64,000 nt of DNA from Sphingopyxis sp. UBA6723 (GTDB lineage Bacteria > Pseudomonadota > Alphaproteobacteria > Sphingomonadales > Sphingomonadaceae), in the NCBI RefSeq assembly GCF_002454115.1, contig NZ_DKIH01000009.1, positions 281,198 to 345,197 on the forward strand. Direction: 5' to 3'. The notes below the pieces were generated by a model. That model made no database searches. It had not been told where the DNA came from and saw only the letters and a list, made by a program, of their open reading frames with translations. A program made the position numbers and the translations under genes. Each line of letters starts with the position of its first letter. Positions within the stretch are counted from its first letter, which is position 1. Positions 21,622 to 29,380 of the stretch are shown here, piece by piece.

Positions 21622-21663
21622 ATGCTCCCATGCGGGGCTTTTGAGGCTTTAAGCCAAAAGAAA

Positions 21664-21699
21664 GACCCGCCCCCAGGCCCATGTCCCCGGGGGCGGGTC
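21664..21699. terminator. Bidirectional stem-loop between the HTH gene and katG
   Basis: GACCCGCCCCC (21664-21674) pairs with GGGGGCGGGTC (21689-21699) around a 14-base loop. On the minus strand the stem is followed by TCTTTCTTTTGGC, so it should serve katG poorly but the + strand gene is covered by the stem itself. The position between two convergent 3' ends supports a terminator role. Confidence 0.7.
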
Positions 21700-21729
21700 G
21701 CGACCCGTCATCCGATCGGCTGGTCCCGA

Positions 21730-23928
21730 TCAGGCGAGGTCGAACCGGTCGGCGTTCATCACCTTGGTCCACGCCTTGACGAAGTCCTTGACGAACTTTT
21801 CTTCATTGTCGGACTGCGCATAAACCTCGGCGACCGCACGCAGCTCCGAATTGGAACCGAACACCAGGTCGGCCCGCGTCGCGCGCCAGGTTTCGCCGCC
21901 GCCCTTGCGGTCGGTGGCGACATATTCCTGATCGTCCGACCCATCGACAGCCTTCCAGACATTGGTCATGTCGAGCAGGTTGACGAAGAAGTCGTTGGTC
22001 AGCTGGCCCGACCGCTTGGTGAAGTGGCCGTGGCCGCGTTCGCCATGATTGGCGCCGAGAACGCGCAGCCCGCCGACGAGCACCGTCATTTCGGGCACCG
22101 ACAGGCCGAGCAGCGACGCACGGTCGAGCATCATTTCCTCGGTCTTGATCGCCAGCTTTTTCTTGCCAAGGTAGTTGCGGAACGCATCGGCCTCGGGCTC
22201 CATCACGTCGAAGCTCTCGGCGTCGGTCTGTTCCGCGGTCGCATCGCCGCGGCCGCCGGTGAACGGCACCGCCACGTTGAAACCCGCATCCTTGATCGCC
22301 TTTTCCAGACCGACCACGCCGCCGAGCACGATGGCATCGGCGATCGACAGGTTGCCGCGCAGACCGTCAAGGGTTTCGATCACCTTCGCCAGCATCGCCG
22401 GTTCGTTGACCTCCCAGTCCTTTTGCGGTGCCAAGCGGACGCGCGCGCCATTGGCGCCGCCGCGGTGGTCCGACTTGCGATAGGTGCTGGCGGAGGCCCA
22501 TGCGGTCTTGATCAGCTGGCTGACGGTCAGGCCGCTCGCGGCGATCTTTTCCTTCACCGCCGCCACTTCGGCGTCCGACGGCATCGTGCCCGCGGGGATC
22601 GGATCCTGCCAGATCAGGTCTTCGGCGGGAACTTCGGGACCAAGGTAACGAACCTTCGGCCCCATGTCGCGGTGGCACAGCTTGAACCAGGCGCGGGCAA
22701 AGGCATCCTTGAACGCTTCATGGTCATTGCGGAACTTCTCGCTGATCACGCGGAACTCCGGATCCATCTTGAGCGCCATGTCGGCGGTGGTCATCATGGT
22801 CGGAACCTTGATGTTGGGATCCCACGCCGCCGGGGCCATATCCTCCGGCTTCTGGTTGATCGGCTGCCACTGCTGCGCGCCCGCGGGCGAGTGGACGAGC
22901 TCATAGTCATAGTCGAGCAGCAGGCGGAAATAATTCTCGCTCCACTCGGTCGGGGTGTTGACCCACGATCCTTCGATTCCGCTGGTCACGGCATGTTCGC
23001 CGATACCGCCGCTGTCGTGGCTGCTGACCCAGCCGAAGCCCTGCGCGGCCAGGTCGCCGCCCGATGGCGCCGCGCCGAGCAGCGAAGCGTCGCCATTGCC
23101 ATGCGCCTTGCCGAACGTGTGGCCGCCCGCGGTCAACGCGACGGTTTCTTCCGAATTCATCGCCATGCGCTCAAAAGTCGCGCGCATGTCGCGCGCCGAT
23201 TGCAGCGGATCGGGATTGCCGCCCGGCCCTTCCGGGTTGACGTAGATCAGACCCATCTGGATCGCGGCGAGCGGACCTTCGAGCGCCTCCATGCCCTTGT
23301 CGGGATCGATGCGGGTCTGAACGCCCTCGTTCACCCACTTGTCTTCGCTGCCCCAATAAATATCGCGCTCGGGCTCGAACACATCGGCGCGGCCGCCACC
23401 GAAGCCGAACACCGGCCCGCCCATGCTTTCGATCGCGACATTGCCGGTCAGGATGAACAGGTCGGCCCAGCTGATCTTGTTGCCATATTTCTGCTTGATC
23501 GGCCACAGCAGGCGGCGCGCCTTGTCGAGGTTGCCGTTATCGGGCCAGCTGTCGAGCGGCGCGAAACGCTGCTGTCCGCTGTTGGCGCCGCCGCGCCCAT
23601 CGGCGGTGCGATAGGTGCCTGCGGCGTGCCACGCCATGCGGATGAAGAAGGGACCATAATGGCCATAGTCGGCGGGCCACCACGGCTGGCTATCGGTCAT
23701 CAGCGCCTTCAGGTCATATTTCAGCGCTTGATAGTCGAGCAGAGCAAACGCCTTCGAATAGTCGAAGTCGTCGCCCATCGGGTTCGACGGGCCGTTCGGG
23801 GTGAGCACCTCGGTCGCCAGCATGTCCGGCCACCAATCCTTGTTGGTGCGGCCAAGCAGCGAACGCACGCCGCCGGGCTGGTGAACCGGGCAACCACCCG
23901 CGGCATCAATGGGGGTCTGGTCGTTCAT
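21730..23928 (-). CDS. katG: Catalase-peroxidase
   Basis: The 732-residue haem enzyme has the distal triad R97, W100, H101 (RMAWHAAGTY), the proximal H270 (GGHTFGKAHG), and the Met-Tyr-Trp crosslink residues W100, Y229 (LIYVNPEGP) and M255 needed for catalase activity. Both the active N-domain and the duplicated C-domain are full length. It breaks down hydrogen peroxide and oxidises small donors in the cytoplasm. No oxyR gene lies beside it, and no clear OxyR site could be picked out in the 190 bases upstream. It sits in the block separating lysC from ptsP. Confidence 0.98.
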   Translation of the reverse strand: MNDQTPIDAAGGCPVHQPGGVRSLLGRTNKDWWPDMLATEVLTPNGPSNPMGDDFDYSKAFALLDYQALKYDLKALMTDSQPWWPADYGHYGPFFIRMAWHAAGTYRTADGRGGANSGQQRFAPLDSWPDNGNLDKARRLLWPIKQKYGNKISWADLFILTGNVAIESMGGPVFGFGGGRADVFEPERDIYWGSEDKWVNEGVQTRIDPDKGMEALEGPLAAIQMGLIYVNPEGPGGNPDPLQSARDMRATFERMAMNSEETVALTAGGHTFGKAHGNGDASLLGAAPSGGDLAAQGFGWVSSHDSGGIGEHAVTSGIEGSWVNTPTEWSENYFRLLLDYDYELVHSPAGAQQWQPINQKPEDMAPAAWDPNIKVPTMMTTADMALKMDPEFRVISEKFRNDHEAFKDAFARAWFKLCHRDMGPKVRYLGPEVPAEDLIWQDPIPAGTMPSDAEVAAVKEKIAASGLTVSQLIKTAWASASTYRKSDHRGGANGARVRLAPQKDWEVNEPAMLAKVIETLDGLRGNLSIADAIVLGGVVGLEKAIKDAGFNVAVPFTGGRGDATAEQTDAESFDVMEPEADAFRNYLGKKKLAIKTEEMMLDRASLLGLSVPEMTVLVGGLRVLGANHGERGHGHFTKRSGQLTNDFFVNLLDMTNVWKAVDGSDDQEYVATDRKGGGETWRATRADLVFGSNSELRAVAEVYAQSDNEEKFVKDFVKAWTKVMNADRFDLA

Positions 23929-24117
23929 ACAGTCTCTCCTTTTGGGGTTCTCGTTGAATTGGGGTGGCGTGGTACGATGACTGGCGCATGACGCGCGGGC
24001 GACCGGATGGTCACCGCTAGCACGTCGACAGGGGCCGGTCGCGAGTCGATTGGATCGTCCTTTCGCCTTGGGATGGAAAGGATAGGCCGACCCCGTCCAT
24101 CGACATAACCGAATAAG

Positions 24118-24303
24118 GTGAATTCAGTCATTGAACGAACCGATTACAGCGGCGCAGGTTGCCGCAATCAAACGACGTTGGTCGCGCCGCCGCCACGCCC
24201 CGGCGAAACGGTCACGGCGCGGCGCAACATACTGGCCGAGCAGCGGGTTGGCTTGATGTCACCCGCGCAATGGCGTGACGAAATGGAGAGAGAAAGTGGC
24301 TAA
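24118..24303 (+). CDS. Possible small protein, 61 residues, overlapping the next gene
   Basis: ATG 24118 follows AAGG with only three bases of spacing. The C-terminal half (AEQRVGLMSPAQWRDEMERE) looks like natural protein and its codons contain the ribosome site of the next small gene, which it overlaps by eight bases. In a second frame a TTG at 24132 begins NEPITAAQVAAIKRRW, which also looks natural. The two halves could be one gene split by a frameshift near 24175. Existence is uncertain. Confidence 0.35.
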   Translation: MNSVIERTDYSGAGCRNQTTLVAPPPRPGETVTARRNILAEQRVGLMSPAQWRDEMERESG

Positions 24304-24439
24304 CCAAAACTCCAATGAGCAGCAGCAGCGCGAGGAAGAACAGCGTCGCAAGCAGCAGCAGCAGCAGGATGGCGGTCAGGATCGCCAGCAGGGCGGCCAG
24401 CGTCCCGATCAGGATAACGAAAAGCCGCAGCAGCGCTAA
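24296..24439 (+). CDS. Small glutamine-rich hydrophilic protein
   Basis: This short gene of 47 residues uses a GTG start at 24296 with GGAGAGA seven bases upstream and ends at TAA 24437-24439. About one third of the residues are glutamine (QQQREEEQRRKQQQQQ), with the rest mainly E, R, D, G and N. It has no hydrophobic core, so it is probably disordered. It overlaps the end of the preceding small frame, which suggests coupled translation. A strong terminator follows directly. Function is unknown; short charged proteins of this kind are often stress-associated, but nothing here proves it. Confidence 0.65.
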   Translation: MANQNSNEQQQREEEQRRKQQQQQDGGQDRQQGGQRPDQDNEKPQQR

Positions 24440-24456
24440 ATATCAACTCACAGATA

Positions 24457-24486
24457 AAGGGGGCGCTCCTTGCGGAACGCCCCCTT
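24457..24486. terminator. Bidirectional terminator stem-loop
   Basis: AAGGGGGCG (24457-24465) pairs perfectly with CGCCCCCTT (24478-24486) around a 12-base loop. It lies between the Gln-rich gene (+) and the TonB receptor (-), whose stop is at 24512, so it can serve both. Confidence 0.85.
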
Positions 24487-24511
24487 CTCCCTGTCTGGCG
24501 AATGGGCCAGA

Positions 24512-27046
24512 TCAGAAATTGAACTTGACCGTCCCGCCCCACGTCCGCGGGTCGCCCGGTTGGCCCGCGATCAGCCCGACATTGCCCGGCGCCACTTGCA
24601 ACGTTTCGATATAATTGACGTCGAAGGCGTTGCGCACCCAGCCAAAGACATCAAAGCCGTCGGCGCGGAACCCGACGCGGAAATTGGTCAGCGCATAACC
24701 TTTCACATCGGTATAGATCGACGGCGACGCGTTCGAATTCCAGCGTGAGCGGTAATTGCCGTCGATACCCAGATAGACCTGGCCATCCTGGGCCAGCAGG
24801 GTGGCCGGAATGTTTGTTTCGGCGCCATAGGAAAACGCCCATTTCGAGACACCAGGCAGGTCGAAGCCGGAAATGTCGCACTCCCGCGGGCTGAGCGCGC
24901 CCGGCACTCCCGGCTGTGAATAATCGGGCGCCACATTGGCCGGTTGGAATGTCCCGCCAGAGAGTTCTGGCGGGCACGGCGCGTTGGTGAAAGATTTATA
25001 TTTGGCGTCGGTATAGGCGCCATTCGCATAGGCCGTGAACCGGTCGCTGGTGCGAATTTTGAAGTCCGCCTCGATACCTTGCGACACCACTTTTTCGGCG
25101 TTCGCCAGATAGCCGCGCACGGTACCGAACTGGCCGCCGTTTACCGTCGCCTGGAAATTCTTGATCTCGGTGCGGAACGCGGTGAGGTTGAAGGTCGCTA
25201 GCCGGTTCAGGAACTGCGTCTTCAGCCCGATTTCGAAATGATTGACCGATTCCGGCTTCACGGTGCTGGCGCTCAGCACCGGCTGGTTGTTGGTATCGAG
25301 CGGCAAGCCATTCTGGTTGATGCCGACCGTCTTGAAGCTCTTGGCATAAGTTGCGTAGGCCAGCACGTCGGGTGCGAGCTTGTAGTTCACGTTCAGATCA
25401 TAGCTGAAATTCCAGTCGCTGACCGACGGCTCGGTCAGCTGCGGCTGATAGACCCCGCACTGTGCGGTCAGCACCGCATTGCCCGCGGTCGCCGCCGGCG
25501 CGCAACTGGCAATCACCTGCCCCGCACCCGTGGTCACCACGCGCTGATAAAAGCCTTCTTTCTTGTCATAGTTGATGCGGATGCCCGGCTGGATGGTCAG
25601 TTCGGGGGTCAGCTTGTAGCTGAGCTGGCCGTAGAAAGCGGCGCTATCCGCTTTCAGGAACTGCGTGTTGGACGCGGTCAGGCCGTTCAGCACCTCGGGC
25701 CGGTTGTAGACATTGTTCGGATCGGTCGACGGCGCCAGGCTGTAACGCGTCGCGTCGATGCCTTGCTGCTCGGTCCCCTGTGTATCGATCCGCTGCCGGA
25801 AAGCGAAGAGACCGGCGACAAAATCGATCGTGTCACCTTCGTAATTGTAGCGGAACTCCTGGCTGTACTGGTCCTGCTGCGACGGGTTCTGCGACCGAGA
25901 AACGACCGAAGCGCCGGTGAAATCGCGATCGTTCTCGGGCAGCCAATCCCAAAAGCGCCATGCGGTGATCGAGGTCAAAGTGCCGGGACCAATGTCCCAT
26001 TTCACCCGCAGCGACGCACCGCCAATTTTATTGCCGGCGCTTAGGCTGGCATCAATGTCGGTCAGGCGATCATAGACGTTCCGGCTCGGCACGATGTAAT
26101 TGTAATTGGGATTGGCGGCCTGAAGCCGTGCAATAATCGCATCATATTGGCGGTTGAGCGCCCGCTGTGTTGTGCCGACGCGTACGAAGGCGGTGCCGCA
26201 GCATTCGGGATCCTGCTTGCTATAGTCACCCGCCAGCGTGATGTTGAGATCCTCATTGGGTTGAAACAGCAGCTGGCCGCGCAGGCCCAGATTATCCTGC
26301 TCGTTGATCCAGCGGTCGGTGCGCGTGTTGAACAGGGTACCGCGCCTGCTCGTCGCCGCGACGGCGATCCGGGCCGCAATCTTGTCGGTCAGCGGTCCCG
26401 AGACCGCGGCTTTCGCCTGTCGATAGTTCAGATTGCCGACGCTGACCTCGGCGCGCCCTTCGAAATCGAAGGTCGGCTGATTGGTCGTGATATTGATCGC
26501 TCCAGCAGTGGTGTTCTTGCCATAGAGCGTCCCCTGTGGCCCGCGCAGCACCTCGACCTGATCGACGTCGAGGAAGTCAAAGGTCGCGGCGGCGACGCGC
26601 GAATTATAGACGTCGTCAACATAGATCCCAACGCCCTGTTCGAACCCGTCGCTGGTCAAGCCGTACGGCACGCCGATGCCGCGGATGTTGACCGACGTGT
26701 TGCGCGGATTGGTGGTGTAAACCTGCAAGGTCGGCGCGAGCTGCTGCAACTTCACGACGTTGAAATTGCCCGTGGCCTCGATCGAATCGCCCCTGATGAC
26801 GGAGATCGCGACCGGCACTTCCTGCGCGGTTTCCTGGCGGCGGCGCGCAGTGACGATGATGATGTCGCCGCGGCTGACATCGTCATCGACTTGCGCGGCG
26901 GCGGTCGCGGAAACGCCCTCTACCGCCGTTGCGGCGGGTGCTTCCTCCGCCGCGGCGGGCGTGGCGCCCAGCACGAGCAGGAGTGATAAAGTGAGCGATG
27001 ATGCCTGCACGCGGCGGCGGCGGACGGACGGGTATTTTGCGGTCAT
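24512..27046 (-). CDS. TonB-dependent outer-membrane receptor
   Basis: The ATG at 27046 is preceded by ACAGGA with good spacing and followed by a signal peptide ending in ATPAAA. The 844-residue receptor has a TonB-box-like segment (GDIIIVTARRR), a plug domain (SVNIRGIGVPYG, VEVLRGPQGTLYGKN) and a 22-strand barrel ending in the outer-membrane signature GGTVKFNF. It belongs to the large sphingomonad class of plug-barrel receptors whose ligands are often aromatic compounds, oligosaccharides or sulfur compounds rather than iron. The ligand cannot be read from sequence. A YezD gene lies 90 bases upstream on the same strand, pointing to one transcript. Confidence 0.93.
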   Translation of the reverse strand: MTAKYPSVRRRRVQASSLTLSLLLVLGATPAAAEEAPAATAVEGVSATAAAQVDDDVSRGDIIIVTARRRQETAQEVPVAISVIRGDSIEATGNFNVVKLQQLAPTLQVYTTNPRNTSVNIRGIGVPYGLTSDGFEQGVGIYVDDVYNSRVAAATFDFLDVDQVEVLRGPQGTLYGKNTTAGAINITTNQPTFDFEGRAEVSVGNLNYRQAKAAVSGPLTDKIAARIAVAATSRRGTLFNTRTDRWINEQDNLGLRGQLLFQPNEDLNITLAGDYSKQDPECCGTAFVRVGTTQRALNRQYDAIIARLQAANPNYNYIVPSRNVYDRLTDIDASLSAGNKIGGASLRVKWDIGPGTLTSITAWRFWDWLPENDRDFTGASVVSRSQNPSQQDQYSQEFRYNYEGDTIDFVAGLFAFRQRIDTQGTEQQGIDATRYSLAPSTDPNNVYNRPEVLNGLTASNTQFLKADSAAFYGQLSYKLTPELTIQPGIRINYDKKEGFYQRVVTTGAGQVIASCAPAATAGNAVLTAQCGVYQPQLTEPSVSDWNFSYDLNVNYKLAPDVLAYATYAKSFKTVGINQNGLPLDTNNQPVLSASTVKPESVNHFEIGLKTQFLNRLATFNLTAFRTEIKNFQATVNGGQFGTVRGYLANAEKVVSQGIEADFKIRTSDRFTAYANGAYTDAKYKSFTNAPCPPELSGGTFQPANVAPDYSQPGVPGALSPRECDISGFDLPGVSKWAFSYGAETNIPATLLAQDGQVYLGIDGNYRSRWNSNASPSIYTDVKGYALTNFRVGFRADGFDVFGWVRNAFDVNYIETLQVAPGNVGLIAGQPGDPRTWGGTVKFNF

Positions 27047-27136
27047 GACAATTTCCTGTTGCAAAGAAAATTGCCACATCCGGTGGTCCAGTCTGCGGCA
27101 GGATGAGGGGAGAGGCCGCTTTGGGAGCGGTAGGGT

Positions 27137-27307
27137 TCAGCCCGGGTAGCGGTGCCGTTCGGTCACATCGACCTGCACCAGCCGCCCTTCATGGACGGTC
27201 AGCTGGATCGCGCCGAATTTTAGCTTTTCAAGCGCGTCGAGCACCGTCTGCACGGCGCGCGGCGTCTGCTCGGACCCGGCTTTCGCGGTCTCCTGGGCAG
27301 TGCTCAT
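27137..27307 (-). CDS. YezD-family small protein (DUF2292)
   Basis: This 56-residue protein begins at ATG 27307 after AAAGGA. The core LEKLKFGAIQLTVHEGRLVQVDVTERHR has the DUF2292 pattern: a helix, then short beta strands with a G-x-I-x-(I/L)-T-(I/V)-H-(D/E)-G-x-(V/L)-V-Q motif and a basic end. The function of this family is unsettled; it often lies beside transport genes, particularly for sulfur compounds. Here it is the first gene of an apparent operon with a TonB receptor, so it may be regulatory or assist uptake. Confidence 0.8.
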   Translation of the reverse strand: MSTAQETAKAGSEQTPRAVQTVLDALEKLKFGAIQLTVHEGRLVQVDVTERHRYPG

Positions 27308-27497
27308 GATTATTCCTTTCCCTAGTGGATTCGCCGCCCAAGCATATGCCAAGTGTTTCGGTTGACAATGTTTGATTTGCTTTCTGCGCCGAAAGGTTCG
27401 GTTGTCGCGCCAAATGGATTCGCATCTGCGACGGGCCGATGGCGGCGATACTGGTAGGGATTGCGCGCGAGTCCTACTGCTGGCAAAGGCAGCCTCA

Positions 27498-28502
27498 ATG
27501 AGCAAAATGAACGAATTGATGGCGCGCGGGACCGAACTGCTCGGCAGCGACTACGCCATCCTGTGCGGCGCGATGAGCTGGGTTTCCGAACGCCATCTGG
27601 TCAGCGCGATCAGCAACGCCGGCGGCTTTGGGGTGATTGCATGCGGCGCGATGACACCCGCTTTGCTCGATGCCGAAATTGCCGCGACCAAGGCGCTGGC
27701 GACCAAGCCGTTCGGCGTCAATCTGATCACGATGCATCCTCAATTGTTCGAGCTGATCGACATCTGCGCCAGACATGACGTGGGACATGTCGTGCTGGCG
27801 GGCGGTCTGCCGCCCAAAGGCAGCCTGGAGGCGATCAAGGCATCGGGAGCCAAGGTCATCTGTTTTGCGCCGACCCTGGCGATGGGCAAAAAGCTCGTTC
27901 GGTCGGGCGTCGATGCGCTGGTGATTGAGGGGATGGAAGCCGGCGGCCATATCGGCCCGGTATCGACTAGTGTGCTGGCGCAGGAAATCCTGCCGACGCT
28001 TGCGGACGAGGTGCCGATCTTCGTCGCCGGGGGCATCGGTCGCGGCGAAGCGATTGCCGCCTATCTGGAGATGGGCGCCTCGGGCGTCCAGCTCGGCACC
28101 CGTTTCGTCTGTGCCACCGAAAGCATCGCACATCCCAATTTCAAAAAGGCGTTCATGCGCGCTTCAGCGCGCGAAGCCGTCGCGAGTGTCCAGATCGACC
28201 CGCGCCTGCCGGTCATCCCCGTGCGCGCGCTCAAAAATGCCGGGACCGAGGCGTTCACCGCCAAGCAGCGCGAGGTCGCAAACAAACTTGATCTGGGAGA
28301 GGTCGACATGACGGAAGCGCAGTTGGAAATCGAACATTATTGGGCGGGTGCGCTTCGCCGCGCGGTGATCGACGGCGACGTCGAAAATGGTTCGTTAATG
28401 GCAGGGCAATCTGTCGGTATGGTATCCGAAGAAGAGAGCGTTGCCGATATCATCGCAACTTTGGTGCAACAGGCCGACGCCGCATTGCACGCTCGGGGTT
28501 GA
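27498..28502 (+). CDS. NAD(P)H-dependent flavin oxidoreductase / nitronate monooxygenase
   Basis: The 334-residue protein has the FMN-binding TIM-barrel pattern of the 2-nitropropane dioxygenase family: GAMSWVSERHLVSAISNAGGFG near the N-terminus, FGVNLI, the VIEGMEAGGHIG motif with the conserved histidine, and VAGGIGRGEAIAAYLEMGASGVQLGTRF for the phosphate site. Members oxidise nitronates or reduce quinones; the exact substrate is unknown. ATG 27498 follows AAAGG. It is divergent from the yezD-TonB unit with about 190 bases between and is followed 32 bases on by a lipoprotein gene. Confidence 0.92.
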   Translation: MSKMNELMARGTELLGSDYAILCGAMSWVSERHLVSAISNAGGFGVIACGAMTPALLDAEIAATKALATKPFGVNLITMHPQLFELIDICARHDVGHVVLAGGLPPKGSLEAIKASGAKVICFAPTLAMGKKLVRSGVDALVIEGMEAGGHIGPVSTSVLAQEILPTLADEVPIFVAGGIGRGEAIAAYLEMGASGVQLGTRFVCATESIAHPNFKKAFMRASAREAVASVQIDPRLPVIPVRALKNAGTEAFTAKQREVANKLDLGEVDMTEAQLEIEHYWAGALRRAVIDGDVENGSLMAGQSVGMVSEEESVADIIATLVQQADAALHARG

Positions 28503-28534
28503 TGCCGCATGATATGGCGGCTGGGGAGAAGTTC

Positions 28535-29290
28535 ATGAATTTGTCGCGCAAGATCATCGTGGCCGGACTGCTGGCGAGCGTGGCCGCTTGTACCAAAGCG
28601 CCGCCACCGCCGCCCCCTCCACCGCCGCCGCCGCCGGTCGTGATCGTCGTGCCGCCGCGCCCGCTGCCCCCGGGTAACGCCTCGCTGACGCAGATCCTGC
28701 CGGGTCGCGGGATCGACGGCAAATTTGTCACCGCGAACAGCAATGTCACCGGCGACCGCGCCTTCTGGCAGCTCAAGATCGGGCTGAACGTCGCCGCCAT
28801 CGGTTGCCGCGGCCTGGAAGAAACGACGCTGGTGTCGGCATACAACAATATCATCAAGGCGCATGGCAAGGTCATCCGCTCGACCGAGAAAAATGTGATC
28901 ACGCAGCTGGGCAAGGAAACCAAGACGAACGGCACCGCGGCCCGTGACAAACTGTCGACCCAGCTGTTCAACTATTTCGCGCAGCCCCCGGCGCAGCGGG
29001 CCTTTTGCACCCGCGCCAATGAAATCGCGCAGATGGTCTCGTCGACGCCGACCGCACAGGTCGTCGAACAGGCGCCCGCACATCTGGCGCGGCTCGATGA
29101 ACCCTTCCATGAGTTTTACGAGGCCTACGCCAAATATCAGTATGATGTCGTCGCATGGGACGCCAAATATGCCCCGCCACCAGCGATCATGACTGCCCCG
29201 GCACCGGCTACGCCCTTCGCGCCGACCACGACGACCGCCACGCCGCCGGGTGCAGCGCAGGGGCCGACCGCGCCGGTCGGGACCAACTGA
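28535..29290 (+). CDS. Proline-rich lipoprotein of unknown function
   Basis: ATG 28535 has GGGGAGA seven bases upstream. The leader ends with the lipobox SVAAC, making C19 the lipidated residue. Next come a run of twelve prolines (residues 23-34) and PPRPLPPG, a rigid spacer, then a helical domain of about 150 residues with two cysteines and a Pro/Ala/Thr-rich tail. A lipidated cysteine followed by a polyproline stalk suggests an outer-membrane lipoprotein that spans part of the periplasm. The domain itself is not recognised. It lies between the nitronate monooxygenase and ptsP. Confidence 0.82.
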   Translation: MNLSRKIIVAGLLASVAACTKAPPPPPPPPPPPPVVIVVPPRPLPPGNASLTQILPGRGIDGKFVTANSNVTGDRAFWQLKIGLNVAAIGCRGLEETTLVSAYNNIIKAHGKVIRSTEKNVITQLGKETKTNGTAARDKLSTQLFNYFAQPPAQRAFCTRANEIAQMVSSTPTAQVVEQAPAHLARLDEPFHEFYEAYAKYQYDVVAWDAKYAPPPAIMTAPAPATPFAPTTTTATPPGAAQGPTAPVGTN

Positions 29291-29380
29291 CGCAAGCTTG
29301 GCGACAGCGAAGAATAGATTGGCCTCGGCGGGGCGCGGGGGTCATGGCGCTCGGCGCATCCATCTGTTAGCAGGGGGCGA

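Noticed and set aside
21622..23991. 789-residue + strand frame opposite katG
   Set aside because: katG is complete with all catalytic residues on the minus strand; the + frame is its mirror.
23929..24117. OxyR-binding site before katG
   Set aside because: No convincing spaced ATAG-type tetranucleotide series could be found by eye.
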